In this document: positions 61,701-64,000 of the stretch, piece after piece
Numbering within the stretch: position 1 is the first letter of the stretch
Layout: each line of letters starts with the position of its first letter
Assembly (NCBI GenBank): GCA_946406115.1
Contig: OX291550.1
Location: forward strand, 25,954,722 to 26,018,721
Source of the DNA: Apoda limacodes
Lineage: Eukaryota > Arthropoda > Insecta > Lepidoptera > Limacodidae
Reading direction: 5' to 3'
Length of the DNA: 64,000 nucleotides
The notes under the pieces: generated by a model
The model's database searches: none
Told to the model about the DNA's origin: nothing
Seen by the model: the letters and a program-made list of their open reading frames with translations, nothing else
Made by a program: the position numbers and the translations under genes

Positions 61701-62408
61701 TATATTAATCTATAACATAGTGTCTTTTCTTAACTTTGTTACATTAGCCATCTCCACCTGATTATTAAACTGTTCTTCCTACTGGAAGAAATTAAAGTAC
61801 CTTTCCTGCTCTATCCTCGAAGTTTATCAGTCAAAAAATCTAAAATAATTCAGACAGACAGATTTACTTAATTACCTGTATGTATATTTCAGTTATAGAT
61901 AATAAATAGTTTATTTATTTAAAACTTAAAATTCCCTTAATTATTGTGCTGTCCATCATATAGATCCTAATAATTCCAAAATGTATAATTATCAAAAAGA
62001 TCCAGATTTAGATTAATGAGTCTACCGAATGTTAGATTTCTAAAGGTACCTGGAAACCCTCTTACCCATAAGTATAAATATATTATCCCGTTTATAGGCA
62101 TCTTTCATTCTGTAAAGATAACATTATGTTACCGAGAAGTTAAAAAAAACCATAAAATGTTGATTGAAAAACCGTGTCCAAGCACTCAAATAAAATAAAA
62201 CCTTTTCTTTTAACAGGATCAAAAATCAACGGCGACGGGAGGGGATTTAATGGCCGATCTTCACGCTAAGTTATCGATGCGTCGGCGAGGCATATCGGGA
62301 GCTGAGAGATCAGGTGGATCCGTTCTCCACACCTTGGCTAGCGTGATACCAGAGCCTGGGGAGCAGTCCTCTCCGCAAAGGTCTTCTAGTGATGACGACT
62401 GGGAATGA
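14742..62408 (+). CDS. WASHC1: WASH complex subunit 1 (five coding exons joined)
   Basis: Exons 14742-15113, 15609-15905, 16267-16619, 44027-44165 and 62217-62408 join in frame (372+297+353+139+192 = 1353 nt) to give 450 residues plus a stop. All junctions have GT donors and AG acceptors. WASH is the nucleation-promoting factor of the endosomal WASH complex: it activates Arp2/3 to build branched actin for retromer-dependent sorting and endosome fission. Residues 1 to about 220 form the conserved N-terminal WASH homology region. A proline run (about 312-333) would bind profilin/SH3 partners. The C-terminal VCA follows: a WH2 actin-binding helix (about 360-379, LMAAIRQAGG..KAKLR-like), the connector (about 395-415, GGDLMADLHAKL..RRRGISG) and an acidic end with the invariant Trp (SSSDDDWE, 443-450). 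Length is close to the family norm. The introns of 27.4 and 18.1 kb are packed with repeats. The product call is firm; the 5' UTR is unknown. Confidence 0.92.
15114..15608 (+). other. WASHC1 intron 1
   Basis: 495 bp with a GTAATA donor and TTTTTAG acceptor. No recognisable insert. Confidence 0.7.
15609..15905 (+). CDS. WASHC1: WASHC1 coding exon 2
   Basis: The acceptor TTTTTAG lies before 15609. It encodes residues 125-223, starting EKLHFYHV and ending APGMGM at a GTAAGG donor, phase 0. It holds the rest of the N-terminal WASH domain. Confidence 0.92.
15906..16266 (+). other. WASHC1 intron 2
   Basis: 361 bp with a GTAAGG donor and TATGCAG acceptor. No recognisable insert. Confidence 0.7.
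16267..16619 (+). CDS. WASHC1: WASHC1 coding exon 3 with proline-rich region
   Basis: The acceptor TATGCAG lies before 16267. It encodes residues 224-340 plus two bases of codon 341, and the donor is AG|GTAAGC. It begins VPELEMPLDLPHLPGIAGDV and ends in a low-complexity proline stretch. It is GC-richer than its surroundings because of CCN codons. Confidence 0.92.
16620..17741 (+). other. WASHC1 intron 3, first part, no gene seen
   Basis: Start of the 27.4-kb intron, with a GTAAGC donor at 16620. AT-rich, with no supported gene or long repeat. Fragments such as AAAGGTTCTCTTAA suggest old insertions. Confidence 0.4.
17742..18064 (+). repeat. Dispersed repeat, direct pair with 56507-56903, copy 1
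   Basis: Shared blocks in order with the other copy: TCGGGCTTTTTCTTTATAAA, GCAAAGCACGCATTCAT, GGGCGGTAAT, CTATCAAGTATGTATAA, TTCAATTGTGTTT, ACACGGACGGTACGGAAATT and GGCCTTAGGCTTCT. No coding potential; class unknown. Confidence 0.6.
18065..18505 (+). other. Intronic, no gene seen
   Basis: AT-rich intronic sequence with nothing recognised. Confidence 0.4.
18506..19010 (+). mobile_element. Non-autonomous element, direct pair with 38820-39325, copy 1
   Basis: About 500 bp aligned by eye with 38820-39325: AAGAGGGCGATATA, GTATATGTAAATGCACTA, CTTAAGTAATTTAT, AGTCAATGCACTAGATAACA, ACAAGTGTTGAAACAATGGT and TTCCAGATTTTT. The left end (AGAGGGCGATA) and the right end (AACGCCCTTCT in the other copy) are roughly inverse, which suggests a MITE. 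Confidence 0.55.
19456..19553. repeat. 98-bp near-perfect palindrome (hairpin)
   Basis: The left arm 19456-19497 and right arm 19514-19553 are reverse complements over about 40 bp with only a few mismatches. Shared cores are TAGAACTC, GGGTCTTAACG and GCACGT. The loop is about 16 bases. It could be a tiny palindromic MITE or a microRNA-precursor-like hairpin. No ORF of note crosses it. Confidence 0.65.
20023..20090 (+). repeat. 5S rRNA-like module, copy 3
   Basis: GCGAAGTT.AGCAACG, then GGTCAGTACCTGGATG and TGACCGCC, match the middle of 5S rRNA (the part with the internal Pol III promoter boxes) with a few changes. The first and last parts of 5S are absent, so it is not a 5S gene. It is followed by a run of eight T at 20101-20108 and by two short hairpins (CTCCG/CGGAG and ACCGCC/GGCGGT). 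Confidence 0.6.
20180..20495 (+). mobile_element. LINE 3'-end fragment, same family as 12606-14405
   Basis: It contains TTTTCTCCAAGGACTACAGT, CTGAAGGGTCGGCAACA and TTTGCCACCTTAGTGGTAT followed by an A run. This matches the C-terminus and 3' end of the LINE on the opposite strand at 12606. Degraded, with no usable frame. Confidence 0.6.
20625..20765 (-). mobile_element. SINE fragment, tRNA-headed family
   Basis: It carries the body of the family seen at 52385 and 32545 (TTTTTTTGTAAATACATACAT, ACTCAAGACAAACACAAAT) and a decayed head. Minus orientation. Confidence 0.5.
20855..21140 (+). mobile_element. tRNA-derived SINE
   Basis: The head has a tRNA-like A box (TAGTTGGTAGTG) and a B box (GAGTTTGATTCCC). 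The body ACAAACATTTATGTGATAAAT follows, and the 3' part GGGGCCAGACGGCGCTGTGT is shared with the minus-strand copies at 32545-32830 and 52385-52640. A Pol III-transcribed, LINE-mobilised repeat. Confidence 0.7.
21180..21340. repeat. GC-rich repeat piece, pair with 24595-24670
   Basis: The block CTGCCGCGGCCCG.AAACGC through GGGCGATCGT to GCGAGGCAT is shared with 24601-24660 in direct orientation. On the minus strand both copies translate to a similar short peptide (RILTIARLC..GPRQ). Class unknown. Confidence 0.5.
21800..22515. mobile_element. MITE with about 75-bp terminal inverted repeats
   Basis: The left arm 21805-21878 (core ACAACCAGCTTCAAAAAGAT) is the reverse complement of the right arm 22434-22512 (ATCTTTTTGAAGCCGGTTGT). 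The interior is AT-rich and non-coding. Fragments of the arm (TTTGAAGTCGGTT) recur near 36380 and 59835. A common lepidopteran MITE type. Confidence 0.7.
22919..23204. mobile_element. Short MITE with 70-bp near-identical inverted arms
   Basis: Arms 22921-22989 and 23133-23202 are reverse complements with about five mismatches. They share TATGTCGCAGG, CGCCGTTTTA and the palindrome TGCCTAGGCA. The interior of about 140 bp is unrelated and non-coding. Well-preserved arms suggest a rather young copy. Confidence 0.75.
23205..24594 (+). other. Intronic, no gene seen
   Basis: Short frames here (for example 24224-24565 minus) have no recognisable domains. A GC-rich patch at 24430-24485 is noted, without interpretation. 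Confidence 0.35.
24595..24670. repeat. GC-rich repeat piece, pair with 21264-21335
   Basis: About 65 bp shared with the earlier copy in direct orientation, starting at CTGCCGCGGCCCGC and ending at GAGGCAT. See the entry at 21180. Confidence 0.5.
24671..25394 (+). other. Intronic, no gene seen
   Basis: A loosely repeated pair near 25030-25160 (CATCACATATTAATGTCCACTG and ATGATATATTAATGTTTTGACCACTG) is noted. Nothing else recognised. Confidence 0.35.
25395..25515 (-). mobile_element. LINE 3'-end fragment
   Basis: AAGCTGGCAAACAG, GCTGGTAAGCGGTC, CGCTTGCAACACCA and GGTTGCCGACTCTT match the 3' end of the LINE at 12606-12760 in the same (minus) orientation. Confidence 0.6.
25516..26259 (+). other. 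Intronic, no gene seen
   Basis: AT-rich intronic sequence without recognised features. Confidence 0.35.
26260..26392 (-). mobile_element. SINE head fragment, tRNA-derived
   Basis: Read on the minus strand: GTGGCTCAGTGTGTAATGAC, then CGACTGCCGAATCG and GATTCGATTCTAGCAC. This is the same tRNA-like head (A and B boxes) as the SINE at 52385-52640. Confidence 0.6.
27437..27640 (+). repeat. Dispersed 'GTAGCGG' repeat, copy B
   Basis: It begins with a perfect 7-bp hairpin (GTAGCGG, 11-base loop, CCGCTAC), followed by CACGCGTCCTACAT and TATCAAAGTTTCTT, as at 1655-1840. Comparison with the inverted element at 41370-41385 shows that this block is absent there. It was therefore inserted here or lost there. 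Confidence 0.6.
27639..27713 (+). repeat. 5S rRNA-like module, copy 1
   Basis: CGAAGTTAAGCAACGTC (27664-27680), then CCGTGGTC, AGTATTTGGATGGGTGACC and GC, match the middle of 5S rRNA nearly base for base. This covers the A box, intermediate element and C box of the internal Pol III promoter. The 5' and 3' thirds of 5S are missing, so it cannot be a ribosomal gene. A T-rich stretch follows. Confidence 0.75.
27805..27990 (+). repeat. Two hairpin-bearing units in tandem
   Basis: Each unit has CTCGACAA.GTCC, a 6-bp hairpin, TATATGGCCCAAG, then a 5-bp hairpin GCCTC/GAGGC. First hairpin: unit 1 GGCAGT (27832-27837) with ACTGCC (27846-27851); unit 2 GTCAGT (27938-27943) with ACTGAC (27951-27956). 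The stem differs by a compensatory pair change. A bulged stem GTGCCT/AGGGCAC lies between the units. Confidence 0.6.
28698..28735. repeat. (TA)n microsatellite
   Basis: An uninterrupted TA run of about 15 units, framed by GTATATGTG and ATGTCGCAC. Confidence 0.85.
28736..29984 (+). other. Intronic, no gene seen
   Basis: A short GTTCCGTAC remnant lies near 28859. Otherwise AT-rich with no supported gene. Confidence 0.35.
29985..30130 (-). repeat. 'taatattagtagga' family repeat fragment
   Basis: Minus orientation: contains TTCATCTTAATCGGTACAAC and ends in TATTTATAATATTAGTATGG when read on the minus strand. The same family occurs at 32821, 37366, 40805, 43108 and 59985. Confidence 0.55.
30131..31779 (+). 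other. Intronic, no gene seen
   Basis: An (ATT)n stretch at about 30588-30605 is followed by a repeat fragment (AGGCGGTCTTATCGG..AAAGCGATCTCTTCCAG) also found inside the repeat at 11890. The 64-codon frame at 30340 has no recognised domain. Confidence 0.35.
31780..31990 (-). mobile_element. LINE 3'-end fragment, AAGAATCCGGCAAGAAAC family
   Basis: It shares TTCTACTAAAAAGAATCCGG and CAAGAAACT with the LINE tails at 40055, 46240 and 57310. Short and degraded. Confidence 0.4.
31991..32544 (+). other. Intronic, no gene seen
   Basis: Nothing recognised. Confidence 0.35.
32545..32830 (-). mobile_element. tRNA-derived SINE
   Basis: The 3' tail (AATAAATAAATTAATATTTT) is at the left. Then come ACAGCGCCGTCTGGTCC, CCAGACAACGGATACAAA and CAGTCTCAAGACAAACACAA. 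The tRNA-like head is at the right with degraded A and B boxes (CAGCAGTCGG, GAGCCACAGAG). Aligns with 52385-52640. Confidence 0.7.
32821..33058 (+). repeat. 'actagc...' family repeat
   Basis: It starts ACTAGCGGTCCCGGCGAACG, contains TTTGATCACAATCGGTTCAG, and ends TTTTTATATATATAGAT. This is a common lepidopteran repeat type of uncertain class. Confidence 0.55.
33059..34054 (+). other. Intronic, no gene seen
   Basis: Two degraded stretches with CTTCGGCTTAGT (near 33603 and 33728) look like an old internal duplication. No gene. Confidence 0.35.
34055..34210 (+). repeat. Dispersed repeat with ATGT run
   Basis: CCCGACTGCGCCAGAAGG, GGGTTTTGTTTTTCGAGTG, an (ATGT)n run, GCATTTTCGCTTAAAAGGTG and TCGTTAGATTCGTCTC are known to me as a recurring lepidopteran repeat. 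No second copy was found in this window. Confidence 0.4.
34211..36937 (+). other. Intronic, no gene seen
   Basis: AT-rich. A GC-richer patch with TCTCTCTCGCTC and CTCACTCGCTCTCATTGTGA (35835-35885) stands out but has no clear identity. A MITE-arm fragment (TTTTTTTTGAAGTCGGTT) lies near 36373-36390. Confidence 0.35.
36938..37105 (+). mobile_element. Retroposed GC-rich fragment with 13-bp target duplication
   Basis: GACTGATAGAAGT occurs at 36938-36950 and again at 37093-37105. Between them, 36951-37092 is 142 bp of GC-rich sequence ending in GTAATAAAAAAA. Matching flanks plus a terminal A run show target-primed reverse transcription of a truncated RNA. The source may be a LINE 3' end or another transcript and is not identified. 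Confidence 0.75.
37106..37365 (+). other. Intronic, no gene seen
   Basis: Nothing recognised. Confidence 0.35.
37366..37690 (+). repeat. 'taatattagt' family repeat
   Basis: GCGGCTCCGCAAGCCCTAAATTC, TTATCGGCGTGGAACTCCT, ATTGGTCCAGCCGGTTGAAC and a CCTTAATAATATTAGT end. Aligns closely with 59985-60320. Contains the short palindrome AGCGAACCATAGCT/AGCTATAGTTCGCT. Confidence 0.65.
37691..38305 (+). other. Intronic, no gene seen
   Basis: Nothing recognised. Confidence 0.35.
38306..38660 (-). pseudogene. RTE-like LINE, C-terminal ORF2 fragment
   Basis: A minus-strand frame reads KLKVAQRATERSMIVSLRDR, then KLNWQWAGHVCQR and VLEWRPHIGKRSVKRPQ. This is the familiar C-terminal tail of RTE-type non-LTR retrotransposon proteins (the 'KWQWAGHI..R..W...VLEWRPR' region). 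The normal sequence beyond GPMTSSRW is shortened. The upstream reverse transcriptase is absent, so this is a dead fragment. Confidence 0.75.
38820..39325 (+). mobile_element. Non-autonomous element, direct pair with 18506-19010, copy 2
   Basis: Starts TTAAGAGGGCGATATAGG and ends near ATTAACGCCCTTCT. The start and end are roughly inverse, as expected of short TIRs. Divergence between the two copies is clearly visible, so both are old. Confidence 0.55.
39700..39990 (+). repeat. Dispersed repeat with CCGAGC/GCTCGG hairpin
   Basis: The hairpin CCGAGC-AAAT-GCTCGG, followed by a T run (39718-39743), leads an AT-rich body. The body has AACAGCGCCATCTATTGTG and ACAAAATTTCATGAAAATCG and ends in a TA run. 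Known to me as a lepidopteran repeat type; class uncertain. Confidence 0.4.
40055..40804 (-). mobile_element. 5'-truncated LINE, 3' end with C-terminal coding remnant
   Basis: The minus-strand frame (40625-40876) includes MVHRSFAIQSIFFYNKIPEH, resembling the C-terminus at 57496-57690 (HFYNKVPNKIQNLP). Its 3' UTR (40055-40600) is shared almost base for base with 46240-46556 (GGCTACAATAATTGA, CACTTATGAATGTCACTACG, AGAAACTCAGCAAGGGC). Confidence 0.7.
40805..40925 (-). repeat. 'cggatcggaatgaaacttgg' repeat fragment
   Basis: Reverse-oriented piece of the family at 59985-60320 (ATCCGTCCAGTG, TGTATACCAAGTTTCATCCC there). It separates the LINE tail from the 5S-bearing element. Confidence 0.5.
40928..42130 (-). 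mobile_element. TIR element carrying a 5S rRNA-like module, copy 2 (inverted, partial)
   Basis: Reverse complement of 26634-28080, ending at CCGTGT (42125-42130). It keeps the AT-rich arm, the 5S-like module and both hairpin units. It lacks the GTAGCGG block and the terminal right arm. It sits in the same intron as copy 1, with facing orientation. Confidence 0.7.
41284..41360 (-). repeat. 5S rRNA-like module, copy 2
   Basis: On the minus strand: GCGAAGTTAAGCAACGTCG, ACCGTGGTCAGTACTTGGG and TGGGTGACCGC. Closer to canonical 5S than copy 1 in the AGTACTTGG part. Middle third of 5S only. Confidence 0.75.
42131..43107 (+). other. Intronic, no gene seen
   Basis: Nothing recognised beyond AT-rich sequence. 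Confidence 0.35.
43108..43350 (+). repeat. 'ccctaaattcg' family repeat
   Basis: ACTAGCTTTTGCCGCTG, CCTAAATTCGATTATCGGTG and TACCAAATTTCATCTTAATC. Related to 37366 and 59985, more degraded. Confidence 0.55.
43351..44026 (+). other. End of WASHC1 intron 3, no gene seen
   Basis: Includes the polypyrimidine tract and acceptor CTTTTTTTTATCAG at 44013-44026. Confidence 0.4.
44027..44165 (+). CDS. WASHC1: WASHC1 coding exon 4 with the WH2 motif
   Basis: The acceptor TTTTTTTTATCAG lies before 44027. One base completes the split Arg codon, then 46 codons run to CCTATCAAG|GTTAGT. It carries NLMAAIRQAGGAGRAKLRA, the WH2/verprolin actin-binding segment. The exon stands alone between introns of 27.4 kb and 18.1 kb. 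Confidence 0.92.
44375..44530. repeat. Dispersed repeat, 'gtccataaattacgt' type
   Basis: GGGGCGTCCATAAATTACGT is followed by GACCCCCCTCTTCCCC and a GTCGTGAGATTT/CTCGTGAGATTT pair. I know this motif from many arthropod repeats. Only one copy is seen here. Confidence 0.4.
44531..46239 (+). other. WASHC1 intron 4, no gene seen
   Basis: Start of the 18.1-kb intron (donor GTTAGT at 44166). No recognised gene in this stretch. Confidence 0.35.
46240..46556 (-). mobile_element. LINE 3'-end fragment
   Basis: Very similar to 40060-40370 over about 300 bp, same orientation, with only scattered differences. No coding part remains. Two close copies suggest recent activity of this family. Confidence 0.65.
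46557..49255 (+). other. Intronic, no gene seen
   Basis: Short frames at 47034-47327 and 48344-48603 have no recognised domains. A GGTCAGAAAAGTTTG motif at 47347 also occurs at 60854. Confidence 0.35.
49256..49678 (+). repeat. Lepidopteran interspersed repeat, GGTTCCGTACC family, copy 2
   Basis: GGGTTTCGTACCCAGAAGG, CTCCGCTGTCCGTCCG, CTAGGCTGTATCTCATAAACC, then GGTACGGAACCGTTCGTGCG and GAGTCCGACTC..CTTGGCCGATTTTTT. Shorter fragments of the same tail lie near 58395-58435 and 59540-59570. Confidence 0.7.
49885..49950. repeat. 22-bp minisatellite, three units
   Basis: Three head-to-tail units of exactly 22 bp (CTGCTAGTAACATTTTCTAC type) with two to five differences between units. Confidence 0.75.
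49951..50815 (+). other. Intronic, no gene seen
   Basis: Nothing recognised; AT-rich. Confidence 0.35.
50816..50905 (+). mobile_element. tRNA-like SINE head
   Basis: GATGGCTCAATCAATAGAGC (A-box-like) and GCGGGTTTAAGTCCTG (B-box-like) in tRNA spacing. The acceptor stem does not pair, so this is a SINE relic and not a tRNA gene. Confidence 0.4.
51195..51430 (-). mobile_element. Probable SINE, second family
   Basis: On the minus strand, TTAGTGGCGAAGGTTCGAACC supplies a perfect B box. Related blocks (GGACTTCACATACGTCTTTT, GGGCC) recur near 53330-53360 (GGACGTCACATACGTCTTTTT). Confidence 0.4.
51620..52375 (+). mobile_element. 5'-truncated LINE, C-terminal remnant and 3' UTR
   Basis: The frame 51726-51965 ends with QAVRLWNSLPVDIRKAQSLT and FKAQVKKHFLNL, the characteristic C-terminus of Jockey/CR1-like retrotransposon proteins ('xxWNSLP.xIR...s...FK..lk..l'). 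A long AT-rich 3' UTR runs to GCAATAAAGGATATTTGTATT near 52360. The reverse-transcriptase core is missing. Confidence 0.7.
52385..52640 (-). mobile_element. tRNA-derived SINE, best copy
   Basis: On the minus strand the head reads CTGTGGCTCAGTGGGTAATG (A box) and GTGTTCGATTCCCGCACAAG (B box). Then come ACAAACATTTATTATTTGTG and GTTTGGGATCGGACGGCGGC, and an AATAAATATTT-type tail. Immediately follows the LINE tail at 51620-52375. Confidence 0.75.
53032..53073. repeat. Perfect 14-bp hairpin
   Basis: GTGGGGAATAATGT (53032-53045) is followed by a 14-base loop and ACATTATTCCCCAC (53060-53073). The stem is perfect. Confidence 0.7.
53447..53895. mobile_element. MITE-like repeat with GGGTTCCGTAG ends
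   Basis: The left end is GGGTTCCGTAG and the right end inverted is GGGTTTCGTAG. The interior holds TGTGAACCG and, on the minus strand, GTCCGTCCGTCC. A relative of the GGTTCCGTACC family. Confidence 0.5.
53896..55294 (+). other. Intronic, no gene seen
   Basis: Nothing recognised. Confidence 0.35.
55295..55674. repeat. Exact 190-bp tandem duplication
   Basis: Unit 55295-55484 is repeated without any difference at 55485-55674, both starting CAGGCTTATACTTTC and ending CAACGCAATGTGATT. No third unit and no coding potential. Identity implies a very recent event or an assembly artefact. Confidence 0.95.
55742..55870 (+). mobile_element. SINE fragment, tRNA-headed
   Basis: The head has TTGCTCAGTTAGGAATGGG (A-box-like) and GTGGGTTCAATTCCCG (B box), then CATAAACATTTATGTGATGT as in the SINE at 20855. 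Confidence 0.6.
55928..56110 (-). mobile_element. LINE 3'-end fragment
   Basis: GAGGTGGCAAACAAGCTTATGG, TGTTAAGCGGTTACCGTG, GCTATGGACACCAGGG and CATTGCCGACCCATC match the 3' end at 12640-12745. Confidence 0.65.
56507..56903 (+). repeat. Dispersed repeat, direct pair with 17742-18064, copy 2
   Basis: Same block order as copy 1, with about 70 bp more between the mid blocks. See 17742. Confidence 0.6.
56904..57309 (+). other. Intronic, no gene seen
   Basis: A fragment CTTCGGGTACGGAACCCTG (57122-57140) belongs to the GGTTCCGTACC family. A short local duplication (TTATAAAATATTATTTT) lies at about 57240-57280. Confidence 0.35.
57310..58290 (-). pseudogene. LINE reverse transcriptase, C-terminal part, frameshifted
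   Basis: The minus-strand frame 58280-57660 reads through the thumb/connection part of a non-LTR reverse transcriptase: STVFLGITLDSKLQWGPHI, YFHSLMTYGILLWGSA and LQKRAIRAIYKLG. It shifts frame near 57690 and continues as HFYNKVPNKIQNLPISKFK and YYNISDYVND to a stop at 57496. The catalytic core is missing (5' truncation). The tail GAAGAATCCGGCAAGAAACT matches the family at 31780, 40055 and 46240. Inactive. Confidence 0.8.
58385..58440 (+). repeat. GGTTCCGTACC-family tail fragment
   Basis: GGGAGTCCAACTCCCACTTGG followed by CCGTTTTTTTTT is the 3' tail of the repeat seen at 12080-12112 and 49650-49678. Confidence 0.5.
58441..59984 (+). other. Intronic, no gene seen
   Basis: Another GGTTCCGTACC-family tail (GCGAGTTCGACTCGCACTTG) lies at 59541-59560, and a MITE-arm fragment near 59820-59860. 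The frame at 59091-59357 has no recognised domain. Confidence 0.35.
59985..60320 (+). repeat. 'taatattagtaggat' family repeat, best copy
   Basis: ACTTTGCCAGCGGCTCCGCC, CCTAAATTCGGTTATCGGCG, ACCAAGTTTCATCCCGATCC, GTCCAGTGCGGTTGAAG, and the end TATAATATTAGTAGGATTAT. Aligns with 37366-37690. Confidence 0.65.
60321..60780 (+). other. Intronic, no gene seen
   Basis: Nothing recognised. Confidence 0.35.
60788..60869. repeat. Short inverted repeat, CAAACTTTTCT..CCCT ends
   Basis: CAAACTTTTCTAACCCT at the left and AGGGTCAGAAAAGTTTG at the right are inverse with one mismatch, about 80 bp overall. The right arm also occurs at 47347, so this may be a mini-MITE. Confidence 0.55.
60880..60960 (+). mobile_element. 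LINE 3'-end fragment
   Basis: GGCGGTGACCGGTTACCATCAGG, then TTTGCTGCTTTGGTGGTATAAA: the 3' end of the family at 12606, plus orientation. Confidence 0.6.
61025..61082. repeat. 29-bp tandem duplication
   Basis: TTTTCTAACTATACTTTCGC.. occurs at 61025 and again at 61054. The units are identical over about 28 bp. Confidence 0.85.
61083..62216 (+). other. End of WASHC1 intron 4, no gene seen
   Basis: Ends in the polypyrimidine tract and acceptor CCTTTTCTTTTAACAG. Confidence 0.4.
62217..62408 (+). CDS. WASHC1: WASHC1 coding exon 5 (connector, acidic end, stop)
   Basis: The acceptor TTTTAACAG lies before 62217. It encodes 63 residues and TGA: the connector GGDLMADLHAKLSMRRRGIS, a Ser/Pro linker, then the acidic terminus ending DDDWE. 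This is the Arp2/3-binding end of the protein. Confidence 0.92.
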   Translation, partial: DQKSTATGGDLMADLHAKLSMRRRGISGAERSGGSVLHTLASVIPEPGEQSSPQRSSSDDDWE

Positions 62409-63480
62409 GAGTAAAGGTTTCTTATAATGATTCACAGACATACCTACAGCTGTATCGCTCTTTTCAAAAACTTTTTATGTACTTGTAGAATATGTGAAAT
62501 GATTGTCACAAAATTATATTTACTGTATAAATGTCTATTCCTAGACTTTGATAAATTATTCTAACAGAGTATGAACATATATTTCATTGTTTAAGAAAAA
62601 TCTTTACTATTAAATATATTGTATATAGATCATAAAACAAACTGCAGCCGCTGCGCATGCATGTTTGATGAGGAAATTAATGTTCATTTTATCAGATAAA
62701 CTTGAGAACAGTGTCTAAAGTTACTATGTAATAATGTTATAGTATCTAGTTATCTAAGTATGTACTGGTAAAGAACTCTCTTTACGTTACGTTATTTTTT
62801 TATATTGAAGTCACTAAACGGTGTTGGTACCGTGCCTTAGGTACCGTGTCGTGCAGTGTCACCCTTATTTATCGAATAACACTAGTAAGTGCATAAACAA
62901 AGTCTATTAACAATGTTTTATTTATTTTAATGAAAGCATTGTTATATATAAATGTTAAATGTTACTGTCCAAGGCCGTTGCTATTGAAATGGACCCATGT
63001 TTAACAAAATTTTAATACAAAGCCTACATTTATATTTTGTCTACGGTTTTTGAACATTAACTAGCAATGGCGACCATTGCTAATTTTTTTATTTCTACTT
63101 CGTAAAATACTAATTAAAAAAAATGCTCATTTAAAAAGTTTTAAGTACAGATATGCAATTTTTAGTACGTTTTGTGTAGAAGCAATTATGCCCTGGTTGG
63201 CTATAATCTTTATTTATGCTATAAGTGACCAGTTTTAGCGTAAATGCAAATTTTGAGTATTTATGCAGATACTCAAAATATTAATAATATCTGGCATACA
63301 GAATGTTCTAAAAATAACTTACCTGCACTTTATGGGTTAGGCCGTAGATTTTGCCACAAATTGCGCACAGGTGACGCAAAATATTCTACGAGTCGGTTGC
63401 GTAGAGTGACGCAAAACGGTAACGCAAAATAGTTAAGGAGCGTATGCATTGTATGATTTCACATAAATTTTTTTTGTTTC
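62409..63480 (+). other. WASHC1 3' UTR and flank
   Basis: An ATTAAA at 62609-62614, 200 bp after the stop, is a candidate polyadenylation signal. The rest is AT-rich with no supported gene. Confidence 0.4.
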
Positions 63481-63876
63481 ATAAATCCATAATAGTAGAT
63501 TGTTAACCAAGGGATAAATAGAAACCGTTGCAATCTAAGATAATATTTTGGCACTCTAGACACGTGAGATCGCCAATAGTTCATGTGTTGTTTTATCCGA
63601 ATTATTCAATTAAGGAATAATCCGGGCACTCTTCTTTTCATTTCGAAATGAGGTAAGAAGAAACGACACCACATCATTTTTTTTTAATAAATCCATAATA
63701 GTAGATTGTTAACCGAGGGATAAATAAAAACCGTTGCAATCTAAGATAATATTTTGGCACTCTAGACACGTGAGATCGTCAATAGTTCATGTGTTGTTTT
63801 ATCCGAATTATTCAATTAAGGTATTATCCGGGCACTCTACTTTTCATTTCGAAATGAGGTAAGAAGAAACGACACA
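63481..63876. repeat. Near-exact duplication, 206-bp period
   Basis: 63481-63669 and 63687-63876 are nearly identical (a handful of substitutions, e.g. CAAGGGATAAATAG vs CGAGGGATAAATAA). Both end GAGGTAAGAAGAAACGACAC. Each unit contains the palindrome ATTTCGAAAT. Confidence 0.9.
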
Positions 63877-64000
63877 ATCGAGTGTTGTCTATTGGTCTAA
63901 TAACAACCCTAGTGTAGTATAGTGTAGAATACAGACATAGAAAAATTACGCCCAGAAACCGCAAACCAGTGTGTATATGCCTGTGTGTACCTTTTTCGGT

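Noticed and set aside
63481..63876. CRISPR array or LTR pair
   Set aside because: Only two units with no regular spacers, and no TG..CA ends, primer-binding site or internal retroviral genes between them.

Overview
The window is a piece of an animal nuclear genome, most likely a moth or butterfly (Lepidoptera). It is AT-rich, has introns of tens of kilobases, and is full of repeat families that I associate with lepidopteran genomes: the GGTTCCGTACC repeat, tRNA-headed SINEs, and the 'taatattagtagga' tail repeat. No bacterial genes, CRISPR array, tRNA gene or complete rRNA gene is seen. The species cannot be named from the sequence.

Layout. 1-2968: an old hAT transposase fragment on the minus strand and a MITE. 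2969-5958: a decayed hAT transposon with 8-bp terminal repeats and a frameshifted transposase that keeps a recognisable first mini-exon. 6625-10350: an uninterrupted 1241-codon reading frame for a type I cytokine receptor, domeless, the JAK/STAT receptor of insects. 11452-12112: a lepidopteran interspersed repeat. 12606-14405: a young, 5'-truncated non-LTR retrotransposon on the minus strand with an intact 571-codon reverse transcriptase. 14742-62408: the gene for WASH complex subunit 1 (WASHC1), split over five coding exons that join in frame to 450 codons. Two introns are huge (27.4 kb and 18.1 kb) and hold nearly all the remaining repeats. 62409-64000: the 3' flank, with a 206-bp-period duplication.

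The two host genes both lie on the plus strand but do unrelated jobs. Domeless is a plasma-membrane receptor that signals to STAT. WASH drives Arp2/3-dependent branched actin on endosomes. I see no sign of shared function.

The most unusual content is a TIR-bounded element (ACACGG ends) present as two inverted copies in the large WASH intron, at 26634-28402 and about 40928-42130. It carries a module derived from the internal-promoter region of 5S rRNA. This is followed by two repeated units, each able to fold into two hairpins, and one stem shows a compensatory base-pair change between units. A third 5S-like module lies at 20023-20090. Other points of note are a 98-bp near-perfect palindrome (19456-19553), an exact 190-bp tandem duplication (55295-55674), a retroposed 142-bp GC-rich fragment with 13-bp target duplications (36951-37092), and several long-TIR MITEs. 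All calls were made by eye, without database searches.
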